Part shown: positions 35,918 through 44,802 of the stretch, one piece after another | How positions within the stretch are numbered: position 1 is the first letter of the stretch | Layout of the letters: every line of letters starts with the position of its first letter | Notes under the pieces: model-generated | The model's database searches: none | Told to the model about the DNA's origin: nothing | What the model saw: only the letters and a program-made list of their open reading frames with translations | Position numbers and translations under genes: made by a program | NCBI RefSeq assembly: GCF_004348825.1 | Contig: NZ_SMJU01000004.1 | Coordinates: 140,759 to 204,758 of the forward strand | Length of the DNA: 64,000 nt | Direction of reading: 5' to 3' | Source of the DNA: Arundinibacter roseus | GTDB taxonomy: Bacteria > Bacteroidota > Bacteroidia > Cytophagales > Spirosomataceae

Positions 35918-35945
35918 TTTATGTAGGTATCTCTTAGTTACAAGG

Positions 35946-35970
35946 GCATCGTGAATAGCGATGCTTTTTT
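35946..35970 (+). terminator. Rho-independent terminator after osmC
   Basis: Stem GCATCG/CGATGC (35946-35951 with 35959-35964) directly followed by TTTTTTG on the plus strand, 28 bases after the osmC stop. Confidence 0.8.
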
Positions 35971-35995
35971 GTATTTTGGCTGTTACGCCTTTTTT

Positions 35996-36045
35996 GGTGT
36001 TTTCATCAGCAACACGCTCCTACGGGGTAGTTGGTGAAAACACCA
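35996..36045. repeat. Inverted repeat between osmC and the SemiSWEET gene
   Basis: GGTGTTTTCA at 35996-36005 is perfectly complementary to TGAAAACACC at about 36035-36044. The pairing continues imperfectly inward (CAGCAAC against GTTGG), and an outer GGCT/AGCC pair (35979, 36047) extends it. It is separate from the neighbouring terminators of osmC and of the SemiSWEET gene. It could be a small structured RNA, a remnant of a palindromic mobile repeat, or an operator. Confidence 0.45.
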
Positions 36046-36087
36046 TAGCCGTCAGGTTAACTTTATCAGAGGATATAAATAAAAAAA

Positions 36088-36110
36088 TCCTGCAAATGTA
36101 GTTGGCAGGA
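36088..36110 (-). terminator. Terminator after the SemiSWEET gene
   Basis: Stem TCCTGC/GCAGGA (36088-36093 with 36105-36110), followed on the minus strand by TTTTTTT, 36 bases after the stop at 36,146. Confidence 0.8.
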
Positions 36111-36145
36111 AACGCAAATAACCAGAAAAAGAGAAACTGAATGTG

Positions 36146-36409
36146 TTAAATACCGTTGGGATTGCGATACTTAAATTTGAAAAACAAAATGGTTAGTGAT
36201 AATAACAAAGTAACCGCATTGGCCGCAACTACCGGAAACGAATTGGTCATCACACCGTAAGTAAGCCACATCAAGACGCCAACCGTAAAAAGCAAAAACA
36301 TGGCGAGAGATACATCCTTGGCAGATTTGGTTTTGTAAATGTGCATGACCTGAGGCACAAAAGCGAGGGTGGTCAGAAAGCCCGCCAAATATCCTATTGT
36401 TTCGAGCAT
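36146..36409 (-). CDS. SemiSWEET sugar transporter
   Basis: An 87-residue protein with three membrane helices (about residues 4-24, 37-57 and 62-80), the size of a bacterial SemiSWEET. The first helix carries the PQ motif in LAFVPQVMHIYKTKSAKDVS, the family signature. SemiSWEETs dimerise to form a channel-like uniporter for sugars. There is no sugar-metabolism gene adjacent. A TATCTTTG promoter element lies 36 bases upstream and a terminator follows, so it is a single-gene unit. Confidence 0.92.
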   Translation of the reverse strand: MLETIGYLAGFLTTLAFVPQVMHIYKTKSAKDVSLAMFLLFTVGVLMWLTYGVMTNSFPVVAANAVTLLLSLTILFFKFKYRNPNGI

Positions 36410-36444
36410 AAAATAAAGGGTTTGTGATTCATAATTTTACCGGA

Positions 36445-36452
36445 CAAAGATA
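36445..36452 (-). promoter_or_regulatory. Possible -7 box for the SemiSWEET gene
   Basis: The minus strand reads TATCTTTG (exact TAnnTTTG) 36 bases before the start codon. The -33 region is AT-rich without a clear TTTG. Confidence 0.35.
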
Positions 36453-36537
36453 GCGGTAAAATCATATAAAAATACATGTATCAGCTATATATTCTTTGAA
36501 AAATACAACAGATTGATTTAATTGTTTGGTTTTTAAT

Positions 36538-37053
36538 ATGGAAAATTCACTGAACACACGCGAAGTTTGGCTTCGGGGGCCTTTGCCCGAGTATTCGCCA
36601 TTTGTACAGCCGGTTGCACATGCGCTTTTGCAGGCAAGAGAAGAGCTTCACACCTTAATGAATGGATTTGACCCCGTAAAACTTTGGGCAAAACCCGCAG
36701 GAGTAGCGTCAGTAGGTTTTCATTTGCAGCATCTGACGGGAGTTTTGGATCGACTGTTCACGTATGCACGTGCAGAAGCGCTGACGAGTGGTCAGTTGCA
36801 ATTTCTGAAAGCCGAGGGGATTGCTTCCTCTATTTCTCCTGATGAATTGATAGAAGCGTTTGATAAACAGGTAGATAGAGCGCTGAGACAGTTGTTGCAA
36901 ACGGACGAACATGTGCTGACGGAGGTTCGTGGGGTAGGGAGAGCACAACTTCCCTCGACAGTATTGGGACTTTTTGTACATGCTGCTGAGCACAGCATGC
37001 GTCATTTAGGTCAGTTGCATGTGACCGTCCGAGTGGTAATGACTAATAAATAA
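36538..37053 (+). CDS. DinB-family metal-binding protein
   Basis: A 171-residue four-helix-bundle protein from the ATG at 36,538; the frame also opens at a TTG four codons earlier. The three expected metal-binding histidines are in FHLQHLTGVLD (about residue 63-66) and AAEHSMRHLGQLH (about 151-155), matching DinB/YfiT-type proteins. Some DinB relatives are bacillithiol- or mycothiol-dependent transferases; others have no known activity. The C-terminal HSMRHLGQLH motif is well conserved in Bacteroidota members. It is convergent with the haem-binding lipoprotein gene, ending nine bases from its stop. Confidence 0.82.
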   Translation: MENSLNTREVWLRGPLPEYSPFVQPVAHALLQAREELHTLMNGFDPVKLWAKPAGVASVGFHLQHLTGVLDRLFTYARAEALTSGQLQFLKAEGIASSISPDELIEAFDKQVDRALRQLLQTDEHVLTEVRGVGRAQLPSTVLGLFVHAAEHSMRHLGQLHVTVRVVMTNK

Positions 37054-37062
37054 TGATTGCTA

Positions 37063-37659
37063 TTATTTTAGAAAGGTAATTTTCCAAAGCCCTCTAAAAT
37101 CTCCGGAAGCGTAGCCGGTGGCGCGGTCGTCAGGATATTTTTCCTGAATCACCCGTAAGGTAGTAGGCTCAATGTCGGTGGTAGGATCGCCGTGGCATTT
37201 CAGGCAGGTAGGCATCGCTACCAAAATTGGTTTGAAATAAATTGCCTGTTTTTTGTTTTCGATAAGTATCGGTTTGAGCGGCTCCTTGTCTGCGTGTTTT
37301 TTGGCAAAAGAGTGCAAAACAGGCAAATCTTTGAGAGTGGGTTTATCTGCCGGATTTCGATATTTTTCGGAAATGCGTTCAATCCGAATCTGTTTACCTG
37401 CCGTTTGTCCGGCAAGAATAGGTAAGGCATTGGTGTTACAAAAATCAACGGCATGAGCGGTTCCTTTTTCAGAAATTGCCTTCATAAGTGCTTGCATAAC
37501 TGCTTTTTGGGCGCTTTGGGAAAGCGAATCTCCCAGGGTTTGGTACCTTTCAGTTGTACCGCTTGCAGAAGCTATCTGTGAGGGAGGTTGGGTGATTTTA
37601 TTTTGGCAGGAAACCAATACAGAAAATCCCAAAAGTAGAGTGAGCGATAGGTTTTTCAT
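37063..37659 (-). CDS. Tll0287-like (DUF3365) haem-binding lipoprotein
   Basis: A 198-residue lipoprotein (lipobox VLVSC18). It has a single c-type haem motif C152-L-K-C155-H156 and the ending SGDFRGLWKITFLK, characteristic of DUF3365/Tll0287-like proteins, which have a PAS-like fold with an unusual haem. Their role is thought to be redox or gas sensing in the periplasm. The gene is preceded by a 32-codon membrane-peptide gene whose stop overlaps this start in an ATGA, so translation is coupled. Cytochrome-c maturation is required for haem attachment but its genes are not here. Confidence 0.87.
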   Translation of the reverse strand: MKNLSLTLLLGFSVLVSCQNKITQPPSQIASASGTTERYQTLGDSLSQSAQKAVMQALMKAISEKGTAHAVDFCNTNALPILAGQTAGKQIRIERISEKYRNPADKPTLKDLPVLHSFAKKHADKEPLKPILIENKKQAIYFKPILVAMPTCLKCHGDPTTDIEPTTLRVIQEKYPDDRATGYASGDFRGLWKITFLK

Positions 37660-37754
37660 TTGGATTCACTTTTTTGAAAGGCAATTTTGTATAAAACCCA
37701 GCCAAAACCCGCCACAAGGTGAAGCATGACTAGTGCGAAAAAGAAAGCAGCCAT
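37656..37754 (-). CDS. 32-residue single-span membrane peptide, coupled to the DUF3365 gene
   Basis: The frame starts at the ATG at 37,754 and encodes 32 residues: MAAFFFALVMLHLVAGFGWV followed by LYKIAFQKSESK. One membrane helix spans about residues 3-22, followed by a positively charged tail, so it should insert with the tail in the cytoplasm. Its TGA overlaps the ATG of the DUF3365 lipoprotein (ATGA). Short single-span proteins of this form are common accessory subunits of membrane cytochrome complexes (compare CcoS, CydX), but I do not recognise a family. Coding status rests on the membrane profile and the start/stop overlap. Confidence 0.6.
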   Translation of the reverse strand: MAAFFFALVMLHLVAGFGWVLYKIAFQKSESK

Positions 37755-37830
37755 AATGGTACTATGAAAAATGTGAAAATTCAGGCCGGAGGACCGACCT
37801 GCGTTCTATTTGGCTCAATAGTACGACAAA

Positions 37831-37874
37831 AAAAAACCTTCGCCTGTGACCTTTGTCACCCTCGAAGGTTTTTT
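37831..37874. terminator. Bidirectional terminator after the VOC-protein gene
   Basis: Arms AAAAAACCTTCG and CGAAGGTTTTTT (37831-37842 with 37863-37874) and an inner GTGAC/GTCAC stem. The T-runs suit both strands; the minus-strand run reaches ten T residues. Confidence 0.88.
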
Positions 37875-37891
37875 GAAAAAATCATTTCCGG

Positions 37892-38383
37892 TTATTCCAC
37901 TTCACGTAAAAGGTTTTCAAGATCAAGCGGGCGCGTATACATCTTTATGGAATCATCAGAATTCCTAGGCCATTCTTCCTGCGGGCGATCCCAGTACAAT
38001 TCTACGCCATTTTTGTCCGGGTCGTCCAGGTAAATTGCCTCCGAAACTCCGTGATCTGCCGCTCCTGTAAGAGGATACCTTGCATCCGTCAGACGTTTCA
38101 AAGCAATTGCCAAATCTTTACGAGTTGGAAAAAGAATGGCTGTATGAAAAAGTCCCGTGCTGAATCGGGGGGCAGGTCCGGCACCTTTGCTCTGCCAGGT
38201 ATTGAGCCCAATGTGGTGATGATAGCCTCCCGCCGACACAAAGGCAGCGTCTTCGCCGTACGTTGCGGTTTTTGTAAAGCCCAGTAAGTCACAATAAAAG
38301 TACAGGGCGCGAGATAGATCAGCGACTTTTAAATGTACATGGCCGATGCGGGTTCCTGCCGGAATTTGGTAGGTAGAGTTCAT
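37892..38383 (-). CDS. VOC-superfamily glyoxalase/dioxygenase-like protein
   Basis: A 163-residue protein with paired beta-alpha-beta-beta-beta modules. The N-terminal module begins IGHVHLKVADLSRALYFYCD and the second contains LFHTAILFP. Metal ligands expected for the superfamily are present: a His near the start (GHVHL), a His in LFHTAIL and a Glu in NGVELYWDRP. The best memory match is the CatE-like/glyoxalase-type family in which the ligand set acts on diols or methylglyoxal adducts; substrate is not determined. Monocistronic, with a terminator downstream. Confidence 0.82.
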   Translation of the reverse strand: MNSTYQIPAGTRIGHVHLKVADLSRALYFYCDLLGFTKTATYGEDAAFVSAGGYHHHIGLNTWQSKGAGPAPRFSTGLFHTAILFPTRKDLAIALKRLTDARYPLTGAADHGVSEAIYLDDPDKNGVELYWDRPQEEWPRNSDDSIKMYTRPLDLENLLREVE

Positions 38384-38416
38384 GGTTTTGGTGAAAAATT
38401 AGTTGATGAAACAAAA

Positions 38417-38449
38417 AAGAGGATGCTACTTTACCAGCAGCATCCTCTT
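38417..38449 (-). terminator. Terminator after gltD
   Basis: An 11-bp perfect stem AAGAGGATGCT/AGCATCCTCTT (38417-38427 with 38439-38449), followed by TTTTTTGTTTC on the minus strand, 20 bases after the gltD stop. Confidence 0.9.
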
Positions 38450-38469
38450 ACAAAAAGTTTCGCAATCGG

Positions 38470-39978
38470 CTATACTTTCGCAAATTGTGGCGTAAGCATC
38501 GATACCGACTTTGCTTCGAGCAGCGACTCACCCATCAAATATTCATCCACTGCACGAGCAGCTTCTCGTCCTTCGCTGATTGCCCATACCACAAGCGACT
38601 GCCCCCGACGGCAATCACCGGCAGCAAACACTTTTTCGTTGGAGACTGATTGATACTTATTGGTTTTGATATTTCCACGTTCGTCATATTCCAGTTCAAG
38701 ACTGTTGAGCAGTCCTTCCTGCTGTGGATGTAAAAAGCCAGCAGCCAACAGCGCGAGTTCGCAGGGAATTTCCCGTTCGCTTCCCGCTACTTCCTGCATA
38801 CTCAGGCGTCCGGTTGCTGGGTCTTTTTGCCAGTCAAGTTCTACAATTTTAAGGGCTTTCAGATTTCCCTCTTCATCTCCCACAAACGATTTTGTATTGA
38901 TAGACCATTTACGGTCAGCGCCCTCTTCGTGTGAGGTAGAGGTCCGTAGCATCATGGGCCAATTGGGCCATGGTGTACTTTCATCACGATCTTTGGGAGG
39001 CATGGGTAAAAGCTCGATCTGCGTAACCGAAGCTGCGCCGTGCCGATTGGATGTACCCACGCAGTCGGAGCCGGTATCTCCTCCGCCAATCACAACTACA
39101 TTTTTGTTAGTCGCTAATAGTTCGCCATTGGTATATTTCATTCCCTGATGATCCACCGCCACGGGAAGTTCGGCTACTCGTTTGTTTTGCTGACTCAAAA
39201 ACTCCATGGCAAAGTACACGCCTTTCAGCGGACGGCCTTCAATTTTCAAATCCCGGGGAACGGTCGAGCCGGTTGAAAGAACCACGGCATCAAAATCGCG
39301 GAGTAGTTCGTCCGCTTTAATGGTTACACCAACCTGCACATTGGTTCGGAACTCGATACCTTCCTGCTCCATAATGGCGAGACGGCGGTCGATATATTTT
39401 TTCTCCAATTTAAAATCCGGAATACCGTAGCGCAGCAGCCCGCCGATTTTGTCAGCCCGCTCAAAAAGCGTTACCGAATGTCCGGCCTGATTGAGCTGAG
39501 AGGCAGCCGCCATCCCGGCCGGGCCGGAGCCCACCACGGCTACTTTTTTGCCTGTCCGTTTTTTAGGAATTCGAGGCTGAATCAAATTGAGTTCAAAAGC
39601 TTTTTCAGCAATTGATTTTTCAATAAACTCAATGGCAACAGGCGGTTTATTAATTCCAAGTACACAAGACGACTCGCAGGGAGCGGGACAAATACGGCCT
39701 GTAAATTCCGGGAAATTGTTGGTGGAAGCCAGAATGTCATAAGCCAACGCCCAATTTTGGTCGTATACAGCATCATTGAACTCAGGAATTATATTCCCGA
39801 GTGGGCAGCCATTGTGACAAAACGGAATCCCGCAATCCATGCAGCGCGCCGCCTGCTTAATCGAATCCTGTTCGTGGTGAACTGTTTCTATTTCTTTATA
39901 ATCATGAATCCGTTCTTCAACAGGGCGTTTTTTGGGCAATTCACGATCAAACTCTAAAAATCCGGTTGGTTTTCCCAT
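38470..39978 (-). CDS. gltD: Glutamate synthase small subunit
   Basis: About 502 residues from the ATG at 39,978 (MGKPTGFLEFDRELPKKRPV). An N-terminal domain carries two [4Fe-4S] cysteine sets (ARCMDCGIPFCHNGCPLGN and RICPAPCESSCVLGIN). Two nucleotide-binding folds follow: the FAD site GSGPAGMAAASQLNQAGH and the NAD(P)H site VVVIGGGDTGSDCVG. It feeds electrons from NADPH to the large subunit for glutamate formation. It lies 39 bases downstream of gltB in the same direction and closes the operon with a terminator. Confidence 0.96.
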   Translation of the reverse strand: MGKPTGFLEFDRELPKKRPVEERIHDYKEIETVHHEQDSIKQAARCMDCGIPFCHNGCPLGNIIPEFNDAVYDQNWALAYDILASTNNFPEFTGRICPAPCESSCVLGINKPPVAIEFIEKSIAEKAFELNLIQPRIPKKRTGKKVAVVGSGPAGMAAASQLNQAGHSVTLFERADKIGGLLRYGIPDFKLEKKYIDRRLAIMEQEGIEFRTNVQVGVTIKADELLRDFDAVVLSTGSTVPRDLKIEGRPLKGVYFAMEFLSQQNKRVAELPVAVDHQGMKYTNGELLATNKNVVVIGGGDTGSDCVGTSNRHGAASVTQIELLPMPPKDRDESTPWPNWPMMLRTSTSHEEGADRKWSINTKSFVGDEEGNLKALKIVELDWQKDPATGRLSMQEVAGSEREIPCELALLAAGFLHPQQEGLLNSLELEYDERGNIKTNKYQSVSNEKVFAAGDCRRGQSLVVWAISEGREAARAVDEYLMGESLLEAKSVSMLTPQFAKV

Positions 39979-40017
39979 ACCTATATATACTGTTTTAAAA
40001 ATCAAAATGAAAAATTA

Positions 40018-43000
40018 TCAGGACTGCGCCACATCAATCACGATGTCTTTATACACCACATTCTTATCATTGATTTGTTGCGATAAGGTGATATTCCGAC
40101 TTTCCAGGGCGGTCTTGAAGTCATTCGGCAGGACTTTCACAAACTGACCGATGATTTGCTGCCAGTTTTGAGAAATCATAAAGGCCACATTACTGGTCGT
40201 GTATTGGAAATGCTTGTCGACCAATTGACGAAGAATGCTTTCATCTTCCGGGTTTAGCGAAGTCACAGAAACCATATCTCCATTGACTTTTTCACGGAAA
40301 TCCTGCGCTTTGTCCCACACATAGGCTACACCGCCCGACATCCCGGCGGCAAAGTTGCGTCCGGTTTCACCCAGAATTACCGCCACGCCGCCAGTCATGT
40401 ACTCGCAGCCGTGGTCACCCACGCCTTCTACCACTACCTTGGCGCCAGAGTTCCGTACGCAAAAACGCTCACCAGCAGTTCCACGGATGAATGCTTCCCC
40501 GGAAGTAGCTCCGTAAAAGGCCACATTACCCACGATGATATTGTCCTCCGGACTAAACTTTGCGTCGCGGTCGGGGTATACGACAAGTTCAGCGCCGCAG
40601 AGACCTTTTCCAAAATAGTCATTGGCGTCGCCTTCCAGTTCAAGGCGAATACCAGCGGTATTGAAAGCCCCAAAACTTTGTCCGGCGGTCCCTCTGAATT
40701 TGAAGTGAATCGTACCCGTTGGCAGGCCTGTGCCAGCATATGTTTTAGAAATCTCATTCGATAACATCGTCCCGACAGCGCGGTTGAGGTTAATGATTGG
40801 GAATTCAGCGTATACTTCCTCGGCATTTTCCAGAGCAGGTTTGGCTTTTTCAATCAATTCCAAATCCAGAACAGCATCAATGCCGTGATCCTGCTCTTCC
40901 TGCTTGAACTGCGCTACATCAAAACCAGCATTTTCTTTGTACAGAATTGGATCGAAATTCAGATTCTTATATTTCCAGTGTTTCAAATCCTGCCGCATTT
41001 CCAGGTACTGCACCTGACCAACCATTTCGTTGACCGAGTGGAAACCGAGTTGTGCCATGATTTCCCTCATTTCCTGCGCCATGAAGTAAAACATATTTAC
41101 CACGTGCTCAGGTTTTCCGGTAAAGAGTGCTCTTAACTCCTTGCGCTGAGTAGCCACGCCGACAGGGCAGGTATTGAGGTGACACTTGCGCATCATGATA
41201 CAGCCCGCTGCCACGAGGGCGGCAGTAGCCACGCCCCATTCTTCGGCACCAAGCAAAGCCGCAATCGCCATGTCGCGACCGGTCCGGATTTGTCCATCAG
41301 CCTGAATCGTCACCCGACCCCGCAACTTATTTTTTACCAGCGTTTGGTGCGTTTCGGCCAATCCAAGTTCCCAGGGCAAGCCTGCATGCCTGATCGAACT
41401 TAAAGGCGAGGCTCCCGTGCCACCATCATAACCGGCAATCAGAATATGATCGGCGTGAGCTTTGGCCACACCCGTCGCTACGGTTCCAACGCCTGCTTCT
41501 GACACAAGCTTTACGCTGATTCGCGCCTGACGATTGGCATTTTTGAGATCAAAAATCAGCTGCGCCAGATCCTCAATGGAATAAATATCGTGGTGAGGCG
41601 GAGGAGAAATCAACCCTACACCCGGCGTAGAATGCCGCGTGCGACCGATCCAGTCATCTACTTTATGACCCGGAAGCTGTCCACCTTCGCCGGGCTTCGC
41701 ACCCTGCGCCATTTTGATTTGTAGCTCCTGCGCATTGCTGAGGTAGTGACTTGTTACGCCAAATCGACCGGAAGCCACCTGTTTGATGGCCGAATTGAGG
41801 CTATCACCATTCGGCAACGTGTTGAATCGTAGTTCATCTTCGCCGCCTTCGCCCGAGTTGGACTTACCACCAATACGGTTCATGGCAATGGCCAATGTGG
41901 TATGCGCTTCCCAGGATATTGATCCGAACGACATCGCACCGGAGGCAAATCTTCTGAAAATACTTTCAACCGGTTCTACTTCTTCAATCGGAATTGGCGT
42001 ACCTTTTTTGAATTGCATCAAACCACGCAAAGTCATTGCTTTCTGACTTTGATCGTCGATTAGTTTTGAGTATTTTTTGAAAATCGAATAATCATTTTCT
42101 TTGGTGCATTGCTGCAACAGGTGCACGGTTTGCGGATTAAACGTATGGGCTTCCCCCCGTTGTTTCCACTGATAAAAGCCGCCGACTTCCAGGTGCGGGC
42201 GCAGGGTAGGAGTTTCGGGATAGGCCACTTTGTGACGTACCAATACTTCCCGTGCTATTTCGTTGATACCCATTCCGCCAATGCGGGAGATGGTTCCGGT
42301 AAAATATTTGTCAACTACTTCTTTATTCAAACCAAGGCATTCGAAAATTTGTGCGCCCTGATACGACTGCAAGGTAGAAATTCCCATTTTCGAGAATATC
42401 TTCAAAAGCTCTTTATTAACAGCCTTTATGTAGTTGTAATATAATTTTTCGTCAGTAAAATCGCCTTCAATCCGACCGGAGCGGTTCATGAACGAAAGCG
42501 ACTCAAACGCCATGTAGGGACAAATACCCGATGCACCATACCCGATGAGCGTTGCAAAGTGATGAGTTTCCCAAATGTCTCCGGCTTCTACCAAAATTCC
42601 GACCTTTCCACGTAAACCCCGGCGAATCAGGTGGTGGTGAACTGCCGAAACTACCAATAACGAAGGAACCGGGGCGTGATCTGAATCAATGGCACGATCG
42701 GACAGAATGATTAACTCAAATCCGTCTTCTATGGCATCTTCGGCATACTGACAAATCCGTTCGAGTGCTCGTTCGAGGCCTTTGCCGCTCTGATCTGCGC
42801 GGAAATAGGTGTTAATAGTTTTTGCCTGAAAATGGTTCTTGTCTACAAACCGAAGTGTATCAAACTCCTGTACGGTAAGTACCGGATGAGGTAGCTCGAT
42901 TTGGCGGCAGTGAAGCGGTGTTTCGGTCAATATATTTTCGGTTGCTCCCACAAAACCAATCAGCGACATGATGGAACGCTCCCGAATAGAATCAATCGGC

Positions 43001-44592
43001 GGGTTGGTAACCTGAGCAAATAACTGCTTGAAGTAGTTGGACAAGTGCTGACTTTGTTCAGACAAAATAGCCAACGGAACGTCTGTTCCCATCGAACCAA
43101 TCGCTTCCATTCCAGACTGAGCCATCGGCGCGAGGATCATCCGCAGGTCTTCCGAAGAAAACCCGAAGGCCATTTGACGCTTAATCAGGGCATGATCGTC
43201 GTATTGACGATACATCCGGATCGGCTGATCCAGATCCGAAACGTGAAGTTTATATTCGTCGAGCCATTCCTGATAAGGTTTGCGGGCGCAAATTTCATTC
43301 TTCAATTCTTCATCAGGAATAATACGGCCCTGCTCCATATCTACCACAAACATTCGTCCGGGTTGCAGGCGTCCTTTCATTACAACCTTCGACTGATCTA
43401 CTTCCAGCACTCCGGCCTCGGAGGCCATAATGATCGTATCGTCGTTAAGCACCCAATACCGGGAAGGGCGCAGACCATTTCGGTCGAGCGTAGCGCCAAC
43501 GATCTTGCCATCTGTAAACGAAATCGACGCGGGGCCATCCCAGGGTTCCATAATAGCTGCGTGGTATTCATAGAACGCCCGGCGAACAGGGTCCATCTGC
43601 TCATTGCCGTCCCAGGCTTCCGGAATCAGCATCATCATGACGTGCGGTAAAGACCGACCGGATAGATAAAGCAATTCAATAGCGTTGTCAAGATTGGCCG
43701 AGTCGGATTGTTTGGCGTCGCAAATTGGCAAAATCATCTCCATTTCTTCTTTGGTGAAGAAATCAGATTCAAATGCTTTTTCACCGGCACGTATCCAGTT
43801 TACATTTCCTTTAACGGTGTTGATCTCACCGTTGTGAGCAATGTAGCGGAAAGGCTGCGCCAATTTCCAGGAAGGGAATGTATTGGTAGAAAACCGCGAG
43901 TGTACAACCGCAAAGGCCGAAACGACCGATTCGTTATCCAGATCGGGGAAATAATATTTTAGTTGATTTGTAGTCAGCTGACCTTTATAGGAAATAGTCC
44001 GGCTCGAAAGCGAAGAAAAGTAAAACTGATCTTTGGCACCTTTCACACCCGCAATCAGCTTCGTGACGACCTGTCGCAAAATGAACAACTTGCGTTCAAA
44101 GGCAAGGTCGTCCTCGATTAGGTCAGGCTGTTTCACAAAAAGCTGTTCAACATAAGGCTCCACCGAAAGTGATCCATCGCCGAGCGTGTCGTTCAGGGTT
44201 GGCACCTTGCGGTAGCCCAGCAGGGTCATACCGAGTTTTTTGATCTTTCGGTTCAGAATATCCCGGCATTCTTCCCGAACCTCATCATTTTGTGGAAAGA
44301 AAATCATACCTACGCCGTATTCACCAGCCGCAGGCAGCTGAAAACCCAGCGCCAGACCTTCTTCCACGAAAAATTCATGCGGGATTTGTAACAGCAAACC
44401 GGCACCGTCTCCCGTATTAGGGTCGCAGCCACAGGCTCCCCTGTGATCCATACGCTCTAACATGTGGATGGCATCGGCGACAATTTGATGCGACTTACGC
44501 CCTTTCATGTGTGCCCGAAAACCGATCCCACAAGCGTCATGCTCAAATTCGGAACGATATAATCCAGGCTGATCTGATACTTTTTCTGACAT
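40018..44592 (-). CDS. gltB: Glutamate synthase large subunit
   Basis: A 1,524-residue protein. After a 20-residue propeptide, Cys21 in HDACGIGF is the catalytic nucleophile of the class II glutaminase domain (about 21-430). A central domain and the FMN-binding synthase domain (about 830-1,200, with NSGEGGEDELRF and the cluster-binding CIMMRKCHLNTCPVGVA) follow, and a C-terminal beta-helix (GXXG repeats, e.g. GQSFGAFNTAGI) ends it. It makes two glutamates from glutamine and 2-oxoglutarate together with GltD. The 300-base upstream region contains an inverted repeat that may be an operator. Confidence 0.97.
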   Translation of the reverse strand: MSEKVSDQPGLYRSEFEHDACGIGFRAHMKGRKSHQIVADAIHMLERMDHRGACGCDPNTGDGAGLLLQIPHEFFVEEGLALGFQLPAAGEYGVGMIFFPQNDEVREECRDILNRKIKKLGMTLLGYRKVPTLNDTLGDGSLSVEPYVEQLFVKQPDLIEDDLAFERKLFILRQVVTKLIAGVKGAKDQFYFSSLSSRTISYKGQLTTNQLKYYFPDLDNESVVSAFAVVHSRFSTNTFPSWKLAQPFRYIAHNGEINTVKGNVNWIRAGEKAFESDFFTKEEMEMILPICDAKQSDSANLDNAIELLYLSGRSLPHVMMMLIPEAWDGNEQMDPVRRAFYEYHAAIMEPWDGPASISFTDGKIVGATLDRNGLRPSRYWVLNDDTIIMASEAGVLEVDQSKVVMKGRLQPGRMFVVDMEQGRIIPDEELKNEICARKPYQEWLDEYKLHVSDLDQPIRMYRQYDDHALIKRQMAFGFSSEDLRMILAPMAQSGMEAIGSMGTDVPLAILSEQSQHLSNYFKQLFAQVTNPPIDSIRERSIMSLIGFVGATENILTETPLHCRQIELPHPVLTVQEFDTLRFVDKNHFQAKTINTYFRADQSGKGLERALERICQYAEDAIEDGFELIILSDRAIDSDHAPVPSLLVVSAVHHHLIRRGLRGKVGILVEAGDIWETHHFATLIGYGASGICPYMAFESLSFMNRSGRIEGDFTDEKLYYNYIKAVNKELLKIFSKMGISTLQSYQGAQIFECLGLNKEVVDKYFTGTISRIGGMGINEIAREVLVRHKVAYPETPTLRPHLEVGGFYQWKQRGEAHTFNPQTVHLLQQCTKENDYSIFKKYSKLIDDQSQKAMTLRGLMQFKKGTPIPIEEVEPVESIFRRFASGAMSFGSISWEAHTTLAIAMNRIGGKSNSGEGGEDELRFNTLPNGDSLNSAIKQVASGRFGVTSHYLSNAQELQIKMAQGAKPGEGGQLPGHKVDDWIGRTRHSTPGVGLISPPPHHDIYSIEDLAQLIFDLKNANRQARISVKLVSEAGVGTVATGVAKAHADHILIAGYDGGTGASPLSSIRHAGLPWELGLAETHQTLVKNKLRGRVTIQADGQIRTGRDMAIAALLGAEEWGVATAALVAAGCIMMRKCHLNTCPVGVATQRKELRALFTGKPEHVVNMFYFMAQEMREIMAQLGFHSVNEMVGQVQYLEMRQDLKHWKYKNLNFDPILYKENAGFDVAQFKQEEQDHGIDAVLDLELIEKAKPALENAEEVYAEFPIINLNRAVGTMLSNEISKTYAGTGLPTGTIHFKFRGTAGQSFGAFNTAGIRLELEGDANDYFGKGLCGAELVVYPDRDAKFSPEDNIIVGNVAFYGATSGEAFIRGTAGERFCVRNSGAKVVVEGVGDHGCEYMTGGVAVILGETGRNFAAGMSGGVAYVWDKAQDFREKVNGDMVSVTSLNPEDESILRQLVDKHFQYTTSNVAFMISQNWQQIIGQFVKVLPNDFKTALESRNITLSQQINDKNVVYKDIVIDVAQS

Positions 44593-44731
44593 TTGTCTAC
44601 TAGCTATTGTACGGTATAATTATTTACAAATTTGATAATTTAATTGATTGAAGTGCTCAATTAAAAGTAAGGCGGAAACTCGTATCGGGCAGATGATGAA
44701 GCAAATTGATGCAAGATAATAATAAAAAATA

Positions 44732-44750
44732 TTTGGCTAAATAGGCCAAA
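44732..44750 (-). terminator. Possible terminator after the RNase Z gene
   Basis: Stem TTTGGC/GCCAAA (44732-44737 with 44745-44750). On the minus strand it is followed by TATTTTTTATTATTA. It is 143 bases beyond the RNase Z stop, so the leader of another transcript is an alternative. Confidence 0.45.
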
Positions 44751-44764
44751 AGCAAAATATTATA

Positions 44765-44802
44765 GATATAGTATAAAGTTGCTAATTAATTTATACTATA
44801 TC
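44765..44802. promoter_or_regulatory. Perfect 13-bp inverted repeat upstream of gltB
   Basis: GATATAGTATAAA (44765-44777) and TTTATACTATATC (44790-44802) are exact complements around a 12-base AT-rich centre. AT-only arms make a weak terminator but a plausible binding site for a dimeric regulator of gltBD. No T-tract follows directly. Confidence 0.4.

Noticed and set aside
43045-43650. A 201-codon plus-strand frame opposite gltB
   Set aside because: Antisense shadow inside the conserved glutaminase/synthase region, with no motif or start signal.
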